A stretch of DNA of 64,000 nt, taken from assembly GCF_040054535.1 (NCBI RefSeq), contig NC_090781.1, positions 9,427,982 through 9,491,981 on the forward strand, written 5' to 3'. Under the pieces are notes generated by a model that was not told the origin of the DNA, made no database searches, and saw only the letters and a list, made by a program, of their open reading frames with translations. Below are positions 11,316 through 23,400 of the stretch, in pieces. The position numbers and the translations under genes are program-made. Every line of letters begins with the position of its first letter. The first letter of the stretch is position 1. Source of the stretch: Antennarius striatus. Taxonomy: Eukaryota > Chordata > Actinopteri > Lophiiformes > Antennariidae.

Positions 11316-12740
11316 GAAGAATGTGGTGTGTATGTGTGTGTGTGTGTGCGTGTGTGTGCATGTGTTGGAAACAATACCTGTCCAACAGTCTGAAAATAAA
11401 ATGATGTGCACAATATAAAATGTCTGATGAATCCTTTATTTCATAGATCACATGGGTCAATACTGAATCAACCAATCATAATGAAGAACCAGTTCTGTGC
11501 CATCCAATGACACAAGAGTGTTATTGTGAACCAAATTATGCTAAACATATCAAACATATCATACCAAACTTTAGCCTCTACTTGACATAAATATTTTACT
11601 GCATTTACTATTTACTTGCTGTTGTTTTGTTACAAAAAAATTATAACACATTCACCAAATTTAAGGATTTTTATTTTCACTATTTTTTCAACTCTTTTAT
11701 TATAATGTCAAGATATTTACTCAATCCTATAATCAATCCACATTCATTGGTAAGACATTTATTCAGTCATATAATCATTGTAGTCATGTCAATAGTCTTT
11801 ATGATTGTCCAGTCATGTGCCTATTTATGCATGTTAGAAGCTGATCTGATGTAGGTCAGTTTCATGCACCTCTTACAAAACAGGCAAAATCAAGATCCTG
11901 TGAATCATATTGTTTATGTCTAATTGGAGCCTATCATAAAGTAACTTTATTTATCTAAGCACAGGACAAAATGTTGAGTAGATATATCATTCTGTCTGTT
12001 TAATAAACCTAGTGATTTCCTTAAGTGGACATTGTGGGTTTGTGGCATTTCTGGCTTCAACAAACATGTTGTCTGGTTTAATGAGGTATGATGAGTTCTG
12101 GTTCCCTCCAAAACAACCCTTGACCATTTGGTGACCACCAATCATGATCCAGATTTGGTTGTTAAATTTATTTTTGGCCCCTAACACCACCTTTGGGGAT
12201 GCATTGAATGATATTCATCTGAGGCACCTCCTCGAACAAGGTAAAACAGAAACTTCTTGCCTGTAATTCTGTCACAGGGAAGATTGGACTTGACTAAAGA
12301 AAAATATATGAATGCCACTCTGATGTCCATTCTCAGAAACTGTAAAATTTTTAATCTGGAATTGACCCCTGATTACTATTATTGTGATAAGATTAAGCCA
12401 TTTTCAGAATATTCTTTAGGGCATTTAGGAATTTATTTGACATGGCAATTTTTAATGGGAGTCTAAACTAATTGTGTGTGAAAAAAATACATTAGTGAGA
12501 TGTTTTTGTCACACAAATAGGAGCAAAGTGTTGTTTAACACGTAAAAAATTTAAATGAAGTTATTTGCGGGCTTTTAGTCAAGTCCAAATCTGGTGGTAT
12601 GTCCGTAGTTAATTGAATAAAACGCTTGTCAGCTTTCAGACTAGGTAAAATAAAATTAAATTGGACACAGTGATTTAAGTATGTGGTGAATATTATGTGT
12701 GGGAATACAGCTGAACAGCTAAGGTTCACTTTGAATTTTC
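11316..12740. other. 5' flank of gene 2 and unassigned DNA
   Basis: A short GT-rich tract lies at about 11330-11363, just upstream of the gene 2 start. The minus strand at 11945-12190 has a 67-codon open stretch containing two NxS/T glycosylation sites that reads like protein, but I cannot assign it. No promoter element is clear enough to call. Confidence 0.4.
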
Positions 12741-13290
12741 AGTAAGGGGGATGTGGTGTAATGTTATTCAGGCATGCAACCTTAGAGGTCATAAGGCGGG
12801 CCTTAGGCGGTACTTCCAGGTTTGGACTCCTGAATGAAAGGTGTTGTACTGAGTTGTATGTTGGATCATCTTTTATTATTAAAAGATTGAAACGCAGCAC
12901 AGTGGCGCAGTGGTTAGTGCTGCCGCTTCACAACACGGCGGACCCGGGTTCGAGTCCCGCTCTGTGCGGAGTTCGCATGCTCTCCCCGTGTCTGTGTGGG
13001 TTCTCTCCGGGTTCTCCGGCTTCCTCCCACCTCCAAAAGCATGTGCTTCACGTTGATTGGCCGTTCCAAATTGCCCGTAGGAATGAGTGTGTGTGTGCAT
13101 GGTTGTATGTCTTTGTGTGTGGCTCCGCGGTGCACTGGTGTCGTGCCCGGAGTGTCCCCCGCCTCACGCCCTATGCCGCCGGGAGAGGCTCCGGCTCCCC
13201 GTGACCAGCGGTGGTAATCTGAAATTGACTGACTGACTGAAACGCAAGCCTGCAGCTAGTCATCATTGTTGCCGTTAAAAGAACCCTACA
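12741..13290 (+). mobile_element. Candidate LTR, interrupted by a SINE
   Basis: A purine tract (AGTAAGGGGGA, 12741-12751) directly precedes TGTGGTGTAATG at 12752. The unit ends in CCCTACA at 13290. This gives the polypurine tract plus TG...CA layout of a 3' LTR, with a TTATTATTAAAAGA stretch in the middle. Without the inserted SINE it would be about 190 bp. No second LTR or clear internal protein region was found, so this is tentative. Confidence 0.4.
12897..13237 (+). mobile_element. tRNA-derived SINE with 9-bp target duplication
   Basis: It has RNA polymerase III boxes: A-box TGGCGCAGTGG (12903-12913) and B-box GGTTCGAGTCC (12947-12957). A conserved body follows, with the tail (GACT)n. The direct repeat TGAAACGCA flanks it (12888-12896 and 13238-13246). 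This is a SINE and not a tRNA gene: there is no tRNA cloverleaf beyond the promoter-like head. Confidence 0.88.
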
Positions 13291-13701
13291 CAACTCAACA
13301 AGTTGTGGCATGGGTAGATTTGCTGTCATGAATGTAGCCATTAGGGATGAGCGAGTACACCACTATCTGTATCTGTTCAACCATCTAAATTATATGTATA
13401 CATATCTGTTCTCGAAATTGGCGGGGATTAAACCAGAAGTGGGTGTGGTTTGACCGGAAATGGTCAAACATTATTTTAAGTCTGAAATTGATTTGGATTG
13501 ATCAGAAGTTGCTATATTTATTGTTTATTTTAAAATTACAGAACAGCCTTAAAATGGAGATTCAATTCAATGTTTTTGATCACAAAAGTAAGAATTATTT
13601 ACAGAAGAAGATTTTTATGAAGTCAGAACATGAATATTCTTTAGTGTATGAATGAATATATACAGAACAGCGAATGCTTTTGATCACAATAGCAATGGAA
13701 C

Positions 13702-14066
13702 TACAGTGCTCCCTTGTTCTTTGCGGTTAATACGTTCCAGGAACCACATGCGGTTGAGGAATCCGAGATAGAGATCACAATCTATTTATCTTATTACTGT
13801 ATTTACGGTAAATAAAACATTTATGAACCCTCCCCATACTGATATACCATACCACCTTCTATCTGTTTAATATTTTCCCACACTCTTATTGACTGTTTAA
13901 AGCACTTTTGAGTCTCACAAAAGTCTGAGACTGACGGAAGGGAGTGCACTTCCGAATGCCATCAGCCAATAGAATCCACGTATGGTATCACGTGACTGCC
14001 TTCCAAAAATCCACAATGAGGTGGAGTCACGAGTGTTAATGCGCGACTGTGCGAGGGCGTACTGTA
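13702..14066 (+). mobile_element. MITE, copy 1 (TACAGTGnTCCCT ends)
   Basis: Non-autonomous inverted-repeat element starting TACAGTGCTCCCTTGTTC and ending GCGAGGGCGTACTGTA. It contains the shared internal stretches GTTCCAGGAACC, TATGAACCCTCCCC and TATCACGTGACTGCC found in the copies at 18346-18657, 28479-28742 and about 61780-62010. No coding capacity. Confidence 0.75.
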
Positions 14067-14493
14067 TTTAGAGAACATGAACTACAAAGTATGCATGAAC
14101 AAGAATTGTCATACTCAGCACAACTTTCTAATTTTTTTCTTCTTTTTCTTTTCTTTTTTCTTTTTTCTTTTTAGAGCGAGAGAGAGAATGAGAGAGATGG
14201 AGAGAGACAGCATGTGTGTGTGCACGCTATATAACAGTTAAAATATCTATACAGCATATAAAGTATTAATTTGAACTGAAGTGAGAAAGCAAGTAAAAAT
14301 AAAACGACTGGAGTGGAGACAGTGACCATGTGACACAAGCAGTTTTCAGCTCTGTCTGGTCAAAGGCACCGCGTACGTGTAACGAAACAAAATAAGAAAC
14401 AAGTTCAAGAAAACCAGTCAAGTCTTTCTGTGGGGAGGGGCCGGCACTGTGTGTGACTGGCCAATCACAGATCATGAAGACAGTCAGTTATGA
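14067..14493. other. Spacer, no gene seen
   Basis: Contains CTTTT-type pyrimidine tracts and a GAGA-rich stretch (about 14125-14205). Nothing recognised. Confidence 0.5.
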
Positions 14494-15740
14494 GCAGGGA
14501 TCCCCAACCCCCGGGCCGTGGACCCGTACCGGTCCGTGGGTCAGTTGGTAGCAGACAGCACAGAAACTCTGACTGTCACTGAACCGTGAGGATCTGGTTT
14601 CATGTTATTTCAACCAAAGGGATTCTTGGTAATCAGTAGTTATGCCTCTTAAGCCCTCCTTAATTAAAAAATAAATAGTTGTTTATGCATGTGAGGAGTT
14701 AACCAGGAACTTTGCCTCAGGCTCTCTGTACTCACAAACACTCTAAATCCCTCCAGAGTTAAGTGCATTTCCAATATGCTCCAATGTCTCTCCCCTCTCT
14801 CACTTCTGGGTTATTGCATATCCATGAGTTCTTTCAAATTAGTGAGAGGCCTTCCTCAAAACTATGATCCCTAACCTCTGACACATTTCATTGCTTCACC
14901 AAACTTAACTGACTGTACTTTAAATGCTTAGATAGAAATGCCATGAAACTACTGTAGATTTTCAGTGGTTTAGTTTTTAAAAGAGAAATGGGGAACTTTT
15001 TTATTTTTTTTTATTTTTTATGAAATGCAATAAAAAGAACAGACATAATTAATTTACTGTTGATGCAATGTCAGGTCAATTCAAAAATTAGTTACTTAGT
15101 TTAACCTCCTATTGAATAAAAGAAGCACAAAACTATGAAAAATTTAATGTTGTGCTGTGAAACATGAAAGAATGCATAAGGTTTGATTTTTGGGGGGATG
15201 GGGGGATAGTCCCCACTCTGGTTTATACAGCTCTACCTTTGCTAAATTGATTTTATTTTCAGGTGGTGTAGAGGCTAAGTCAAGGTGCCACTGAGGTTTT
15301 GCACCATACTTTAGTGAATGATGCGCTGATGCACTTCCTTGTAATCTAAGACGTCACTTTATGCTTGATTACTTTCTGCTTGATTACGTTTTATTTTCAT
15401 TCTCAGTAACTCGACCAATAGTTGCTTGTAAAGCATGTTCAGATACATACTTAGTGTGAGTACCCTAACATGCCATGTAAGTGCAACAAAAGTGAAAAAA
15501 AAAAAAAAAAGTGTAATTCAAAAGTAGGTCTATGACCTTTAATATACAACATACAATAAAGAGATTTGTGTGTTGTTTTGATGGCATCTGTTGTTCTGAG
15601 GGAACAATAGGTAATAAACCTGGTTGGTGTTCAGTTAAAATGTTCTTATTTTATATAATTCACAATGAAGACAAGAAGAATGAACCTCGTCATCTTTTCA
15701 GTTTTTTTCAGACTCAGTGGACTTCACACATCAACTACAG

Positions 15741-15856
<116 letters not shown>

Positions 15857-17486
15857 TGAAAGAGAGAGAGATTGAGGTGAAATTTGTCTCAGAGTTCCAA
15901 AGAAAGAAAAAGTCCTGGTTGCTGGGTCAAATTGACCTACACATCAACGTTGTTTTATAAACAGGGGGTGGTTTCAAATATGTGAAATAAACCAGTGGTC
16001 CCCAAAACCCGGGCCACGGACTGGTACCAGTCCATGGGTCATTTGGTACCATGCCACACAGAAAGAAAAAATTATTTACATTAATTCTGTTTTTATTTAT
16101 GTTGGAGTCTGAAAGATGTTTTATTTTGAAATATTACCTGATTCTCTGTTATACCCATCTGTCAGTGGTCCCCAACCACCGGGTTGCGACCCGGTACCGG
16201 ACAGCACAGAAAATTAGATTTTGTTTCATTGATTACCAGTCTACAGATGTTTTATTTTGAAAAGTGACGTCTGTGTTAAATTAAGCACAGAAGAATGCAT
16301 GCGTCTATCCCGCTTGATAGGTCTCGGTCACGTGACAGGTTAGTAGCCATTACCCCTAAATTAAGCGCCCACAACGGCGCCAGTGTTCTAGGATTAAAGT
16401 CAAGGCAGATACACAAAAAACACAAAGCATTACTGACACAAAAAAGTATCAAAAACCCTGCTTCCATTATTTCCTGTCTTTGTGAAGCAGGATTTTATGC
16501 AGTGACAAAAAAACAAAAAACTGCCGAGTGCACCGGACGTCCGGAACACACTTCAGGTGTCATTGTCTCCCATTACCCCTAGATGAGCAGGCCCTAACCA
16601 CTTATTGTCATTATTGTAATTATTATTATTTGATTGACTTGTCCACCCTTTAATTGGAAATTATCAGTATTTGTCCTACGTTGAATGCACAGATTGTAAG
16701 TCACTATATTTCAAAATATACCTCATCAATGCAGTCACTTCAATCAAGTTTTTAATATAATTTAATATAATAATAATAATTTTTACAATTATTTTGTTCA
16801 CAGAGATGTTGATTATAAATTTATGAAAAAAGTTTTTTTATTGTCTATTGATGTCTGCATTTTACATGAAACCACTGTGGATGATTTATCACAGTTCTTT
16901 TTCAGTCGCTAACAAGCGTTTGTTCAAACAGCAGTCACATTTTCAAAACTTTTAACACAGACTCACACCTACAAAGCACAATTGACCAAATGGTTAATTT
17001 TCTTCTCAAAAACACATTTTGTTAAACAAACACTAACTCTTCATTTCAAAATAGAATACATCTTTTTCTGTAAACACACTTTACCAAAACACTGGATATT
17101 CGACTCAAAATGAAATTACTGTGTCAAACAATAGTGCTTGTTTTCACTTCATAAGGTACATGCAGTCAATCAAAATACTGGGTATAGTTGACATTTGAAA
17201 GATTACATAGACTTTTATGCTTCAGTTTTAATGGTATTTTCCTGCAAAATGTACACAAAATATCTTGGTTGGGAACTTTATGTCCACATGCAATTTTCAC
17301 ATTCAAAAGCATTCCAGTAAAGAGCACATCAGTTTTTTCTCCTTTACAGTTTATTACAGGAAGTACAGTAAAAATACTATTTACAATTTGATAGAACAGA
17401 AAAAGCTTACAGTGAACAAAATAGCCATGAAACACACAAGAGCATTCTGAACAAAAAGAACAACAACAGCAAAAAGCGCAGAAAAA

Positions 17487-17488
<2 letters not shown>

Positions 17489-17570
<82 letters not shown>

Positions 17571-17594
17571 TGGTGGTGGTGGTGGTGGTGGTGG
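17489..17594. repeat. (GT)n-(GGT)n compound microsatellite
   Basis: GT dinucleotide tract followed by eight or so GGT units. The Cys-Val and Gly reading frames across it are artefacts. Confidence 0.95.
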
Positions 17595-17727
17595 GGCTTA
17601 CGTAAAAAAACACAAAATTACGGTCTCTACGATCTCTGATATCATCCAAGGCAATGCATCTGGGATAGTACCGCTGGGTATGCCGGATCCACCGTTGGCA
17701 ATGATTAGCTGTGTGTCAATGGGGGGG

Positions 17728-17800
17728 CAGTGACACAGTGGTAGAGCGGGTCGTCCTATGTTACAAGATTGGCGGTTCGATTCCCCCTCCACCCAAAAAT
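17728..17800 (+). mobile_element. tRNA-like SINE head
   Basis: A-box-like GTGGTAGAGCGGG and B-box GGTTCGATTCC are spaced as in a tRNA. The 3' side is not a tRNA acceptor stem. It differs from the SINE family at 12897 and is best read as a second tRNA-derived SINE type, probably truncated. Confidence 0.6.
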
Positions 17801-18345
17801 ACCCGGAGTGAGATCTGACAGTGTGTGAAAATGAAAGCATTGAGGAAATATGTTCACTGACTGCATATTGAGTGAAAAAAACATGAAATGTGTGAATGGT
17901 ATGGCCACAAAAGACCGATGCTGTGCTAATTGTGTTTAGAGTTTTGCAAATTTGACTGCCGTTTGGACAAACGGTTGTTAGCGACTGAAAAAAACTGTAT
18001 TAGACTACAGCTGTCCTGGCATCATTAACGATTATCGATCAAAGAAAACTGGTCCGTGAAAATATTCTTAGATGGAACCGGTCCGTGGTGCAAAGAAGGT
18101 TGGGATGAGGATATTCCTTCAGCCCGAGCACGAGTACCATGCTCATACTCATTAAAAATGCTTTGTCCATACCAGATACTCGTCTGCAACGAGTATCCGG
18201 TACATCCATACCACGGGTTCTATCTTTTAATGGCACAATGTCCAGGAGTTCTTTGACCACACAATCATTTCATACAGGCCATGCAAATATTTCCAGCTAA
18301 GACTTGTCTTTTATGTCAACAGTCATGTCAACACTGTGACAAAAA

Positions 18346-18657
18346 TACTGTAATCCCTCGCGCATTTATGCTTCAAGATTCACCTCACCTCAGATTTTTT
18401 AGTCGGTAGTCACATGATACCATACGCGCATACTACTGGCTGACAGCATCCAGAAGTGTGCTGCGTTCCGAGACTCACGGAACGTAGCACACTTCCCTGT
18501 AATAAAGACACCCTTAAAAGCACTTCTAAAAAATCTATAAGAGTGTGGGAAAAGGTAATACATATGTAAGGTTGTTTAATATCAGAATGAGGAGTGTTCA
18601 TAAACAATTAAATTGGTCCTGGAATGCATTAATTGCAACTAATGAGGGATCACTGTA
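18346..18657 (-). mobile_element. MITE, copy 2
   Basis: Same family as 13702-14066 in the opposite orientation. Ends are TACTGTAATCCCTCGCG and AATGAGGGATCACTGTA. It shares the ACATGATACCATACGCGCAT block. Confidence 0.8.
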
Positions 18658-19700
18658 GTCATATGCTTGGAGTTCAAGTTCCAACTGTGATTCAATAGCC
18701 ACATTTAGCCAATATTCTGTGTTAAACAGTGGCATTAGACAAAATTTCAACATCACTGAGGCATTTTTTTTGCTAAACTCCCCTTCATCATATGACTTTT
18801 TATCCCATAAATGATCCCAATATGATATGATGCAAGCATTATGGTCACTGCTTGCTTTGTAATTTTTTTTAGGAATAACTGTCTCCTTTCTTGTCTGACT
18901 TTTCAAAGGGACCAGCTTGTGCTTGCGAAGTTCAGTCCGTTTTGGAAATTCCAAATCAATGTTGGTATAGAGTGCACTGAAGTGGTGTTGAAGCTTTGAA
19001 GTTATGAAACACACTATAAATACCTATCACATAAGGCTCAATGACTTACCTGTATGGTCAATAACAACCATAGACTGTCCCACTTGGTTAAGAACGTCCT
19101 GTGTTTATCTTCATATTTTGTTTTGCTGTGCATTTTACCCCTGCCAGTGTGACTGTGAACTTGACACAAAACTTAACAATTGGGACTTCTCTCCCAAAGC
19201 TTTGTGTCGATCACACATGTGTATGAGATGAAATACAAACATCCATACAGATACATGTCCAAAGACACCGCAAAGTTTGAATAAACTGACAGCACATTAT
19301 GCTTTTTTTGTGCAAGAAGAATAAAACCACTGTCTGAATGTGGCTTCGAACTGCACGTCTCTTGTGGTGCTAAATGTAGGATTTGAGATTATTGTCATGT
19401 GTTGTGGCACATGTAGTACAGGCCCTGTGCTAGTATATATTAGAACGTTCAAGAGTTGATGTTCTACACATTCAACAAAGTTTTTAGATTACATTGGTAT
19501 GAAATACTTTCTTTGTTTTAGCTACAATTTTAATAATACACAGTATTTGAACAAATTGATATCAGGGTTGTAGCTCGTATAAATAGCCCCAAAGGTGGCA
19601 TTTGTTTGGCTTTCTGGCACTTTGAGTTTAAACACAAAAAAACAAACTAGGAAAACATGTTTACAAGAGGGGAAAAAATTGCAAAAAAGTTATTTAATGA

Positions 19701-19750
<50 letters not shown>

Positions 19751-19860
19751 GTAAACATGGTTAGGTGACGTAAAGTAGGTGGGAAACACCTGTCTAAAAT
19801 ATCTTTAAACCAGTGGAAACACACGTGAAGTGTAGTCAGATGTACTGATGAGAGTTGAAA
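18658..19860. other. Upstream region of gene 3, one unexplained frame
   Basis: On the minus strand a 138-codon open frame (19014-18598) runs into the MITE end. A good splice donor (CAG|GTAAGT at 19050/19049) lies just upstream, preceded by a 49-nt open stretch. I do not recognise the protein, and it may be coincidence. A (CT)n tract lies at 19705-19747, about 115 bp before the gene 3 start. Confidence 0.35.
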
Positions 19861-20341
19861 ATGCTAATTCTCATTAGTGAGCTGATCGTGTGTCTGGGTT
19901 TGTGTAAGGTGAACTCAGCTCTTCTAGAGCTAACACAGGACAGAACTTTCAACACAGGAAGCATTGAGGCCTCATCTCTGACATGTAAGCTCCAAGCTAG
20001 ACCTCGTCAACCTGCATTCTCTATGGATGGAGACTACATCATTGGAGGTGTTTTCTCCTTACACTACCACATGCACATAGTGAATCAGCATGACTACACC
20101 AGCATGCCTGACCCACTAACATGCACAGGAAGGTTAGTAAAAGGATAATAGAATTGTGTTGATGTGTAAGATGTATTTTTGATTGTGTTGAAAATACTTT
20201 GCATAGAATTGCCAACTTTAAGAAAACAGTGTCCATTCTATGGGAGGTTAAACATATATATGACATTTGTTCATTCATCTTCAGTACCCACTTCTTTCAC
20301 TGATGCCAGTCCCGGGGTTGCGGGACCAACGTCAGCAGGTG

Positions 20342-20406
<65 letters not shown>

Positions 20407-23400
20407 ACAGATGAGTCAGTGCAGCTATTTGTTATCATCTATATGATTGAACAGATTTTATTTCTTGTCTTTTGGGTTGTTGTTTTTTCGGGCTTCTGTT
20501 AAAATTGTCTTGGGGACATGTTCAATTCACAGCTGATTGTCTCTGTGTGCAGACTTGAATCAATGGAATTTCGCTTAACGAGAGCAATGATCTTTGCCAT
20601 TAAGGAAATTAACAACAGTACAGAGCTGCTGCCAGGTATTAAACTTGGTTATGAAATCCATGATTCTTGCACCTCAGCTCTTGTAGCAGTTCATGTGGCA
20701 TTTCAGCTTTCAAATGGCCTGGATCCAGAGTTTAACACTGGTGACAACTGCTCACAGTCAGGTATGGTGATGGGCATTGTTGGTGAATCTGGGTCTTCTC
20801 CATCCATCAGCATGTCAAGAGTCTTCGGGCCCTTTAATATTCCTCAGGTAAATATTCTTTGTTTTTTGCAAACAATTTTGCTCCTTAGCTTGTGTTGATA
20901 TCCTATGTCTGTCTTGTTAGAGTCACATTTATGTTTTCATTTAGGTGAGCCATTTTGCCACTTGTGCATGTCTGTCCAATAAGCAGCAGTACCCAAATTT
21001 CTTGAGAACTGTACCAAGTGATAATTTCCAGGCTGATGCACTGGCCAAGCTTGTGAAGCATTTTGGCTGGACTTGGATAGGTGCTGTCCGAGCTGATACT
21101 GACTATGGGAATAATGGAATGGCGGCATTCCTGACCACAGCACAAAAAGAAGGGATCTGTGTGGAATATTCTGAATCTGTACTTCAGACCTTCTCACGGA
21201 GCAAGATCCAACGAGTAGCTGATATTATCCGCAGGTCCCTGCATCACTGATTTATTGCTTATTCAGCATATGACTGACCTTAAATCCATATATGTTAAGA
21301 CAAAAGCATACGGAAGCTGAAATTGTCATCTCATTGTAAAACTGTAGATTTATGTTCTATGATTTTAAGTTAAAATTTATAAATTTCTCTTCATTCTTTC
21401 ATCATTTTAAAATTAAGACTGATGAGACCAAAACGCTTCATGTAAAAGTAAAATATCCTAATACAAATATATTTTAATATTTTTATTAGTATAATACAAT
21501 GCACTATAATGTCTCCTACAGGTCGACGGCTAAGGTTGTTGTGGTGTTTGCAGCTTCTGGAGATGTGAGAGTACTGTTTGAGGAGCTGTTGCATGAGCCT
21601 TCTCCACCTCGCCAGTGGGTAGGAAGTGAGGCCTGGTTAACCAATGTAGACCTGCTGAGGTTCAGTTTCAGTGTTGGAGCCATTGGATTTGTCATTGAGC
21701 AAGCTGACTCTCCTGGACTCAAAGAATTCCTACTGGATCTCTCGCCATCAAATCTTGCTTCCTCTGCAATACTTACTGAATTCTGGGAGGATTCATTCAA
21801 CTGCAGGCTGGGAAAGAGTGAGTTGTTCAAACTGTTCTCCACTTACTTGAAGTCAACAGTATAAGATTTCTACTAATGAACACAGTTGTCTGTTTTTATA
21901 ACACTACAACACTGTTTAATACATATTGGCAATGGGGAGTACTTCTCATTAGACTATATTTTCAGGCTACTCCACTTATCTCTGGCTACCTATAGTTCAA
22001 GTTGCCCATCTGTTATTTTGACTAGCTGTTCTTACTATAGCTGGCTTAACCCTAGAGAACCCACACCCATTTATCCTTACAGGAAAATTATGTGGGTTAT
22101 ACCACAGACTAAATGGACCACATATAACACATTTCTGAAGTTTTTCTCAAAACAATAATTTTTATTACCATAGATCTGGTTTGTTACACATATTACACGA
22201 TGGGCGTAAGTGATATACTGTACATATTCCCCATTTGAAAATAAGTAAACCTGACAGTTTTTACTGCTTGCCAACACAAAAGTGCCATTTTATTTGCATT
22301 TCCATAACATATATCAAAACTGTGACTTCTATAACAAGGTTTAACATAAAATTCTTCATTAGTTTTACGTTGTAACAAAAAATATGTGAACTGCATCAAA
22401 AATAAATAGCACTGCTTATTTGGGAGCATTAGTAATAAGCTACCATATCTACAGAGAACTGAACAGCAGACCTAAAGACATAAATTGTACAAAAATGACC
22501 CCTTAAATGATGCATTTTTGGGAGCATTAATAATAAGATATCATAGCTACAAAGATCTGAACAACAGACCTAAAAACATAAATTGTGCAGAAAAAAATGT
22601 AATGCAGAAGAGAAAATCAAACTGTTGTATCATCAGCACCATGTTTGAAACATTTTCTCAGTTCTTAGGTCTGTAAAGTATCTTTTAATATTTAGCCTAG
22701 GCCAGATGACAGTTCCATCTTAATATTTCACTGACGAATGTATTTTGCTGACCTGAAATCATGTTTGGTCGTGGTAAATCCACTTGGTTCATTACTGTTA
22801 GAATAACCACACTCACTTGACTCGTTACTCTCCCTTGACTATTGGAATTGTAAAGAGGGTCATCAGGGTCTTCATCTGAGCTATCATCACATCCCTAAAA
22901 CTCCCTGTCATCTACCACTATGGCCTCCAATGCACTGTGAAGAGTGTAACACGTGTTTCTTTTCATACTGCAAATGAAAATAACATAATATTTAATATTC
23001 AACAAAAATAAGACATTTATATTTTATGTGATCAGGATAGGATAGTAAAATCAGATCAAGAAGATGGAGGATTTAAAATACTTAGGGTCAACAGTCAAGA
23101 GCAATGGAGAGTTTGGAAAAGAGGGGAAGAAGCGTGTACAGGCAGGATGGAACGGGTGGAGGAAAGTGTCAGGTGTGATGTGTGATAGAAGAGTTTCAGC
23201 TAAAATGAAAGGAAAGGTGTACAAAACTGTGGTGAGACCAGCAATATTGTTTGGTCTAGAGACGGTGTCACTGAGGAAAAGACAGGAGACAGAACTGGAG
23301 GTAGCAGAGATGAAGATGCTGAGGTTCTCTCTGGGAGTGACCAGGAAGGATAGGATCAGGAATGAGTACATCAGAGGGACAGCACATGTTAGAGGTTTTG

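Larger units (their letters stand above)
16891..17998. mobile_element. TIR element of ~1.1 kb inside arm A
   Basis: Ends form about 58-bp inverted repeats: ACAGTTCTTTTTCAGTCGCT at the left and the complement of AGCGACTGAAAAAAACTGT at the right, continuing through the TTTTCAAAAC / GTTTTGCAAA pair. Arm B lacks it and gives an empty site. It carries a (GT)n-(GGT)n tract at 17489-17594. No transposase is visible, so it is non-autonomous. Confidence 0.75.

Noticed and set aside
12897-12970. tRNA gene
   Set aside because: A- and B-boxes are present, but the sequence is repeated at 23826-24200 and 47145-47414, with SINE bodies, tetranucleotide tails and target duplications. It is a tRNA-derived SINE.
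17728-17800. tRNA gene
   Set aside because: The acceptor ends do not pair as a tRNA should, and only the promoter-like head is preserved. It is more likely a SINE head.
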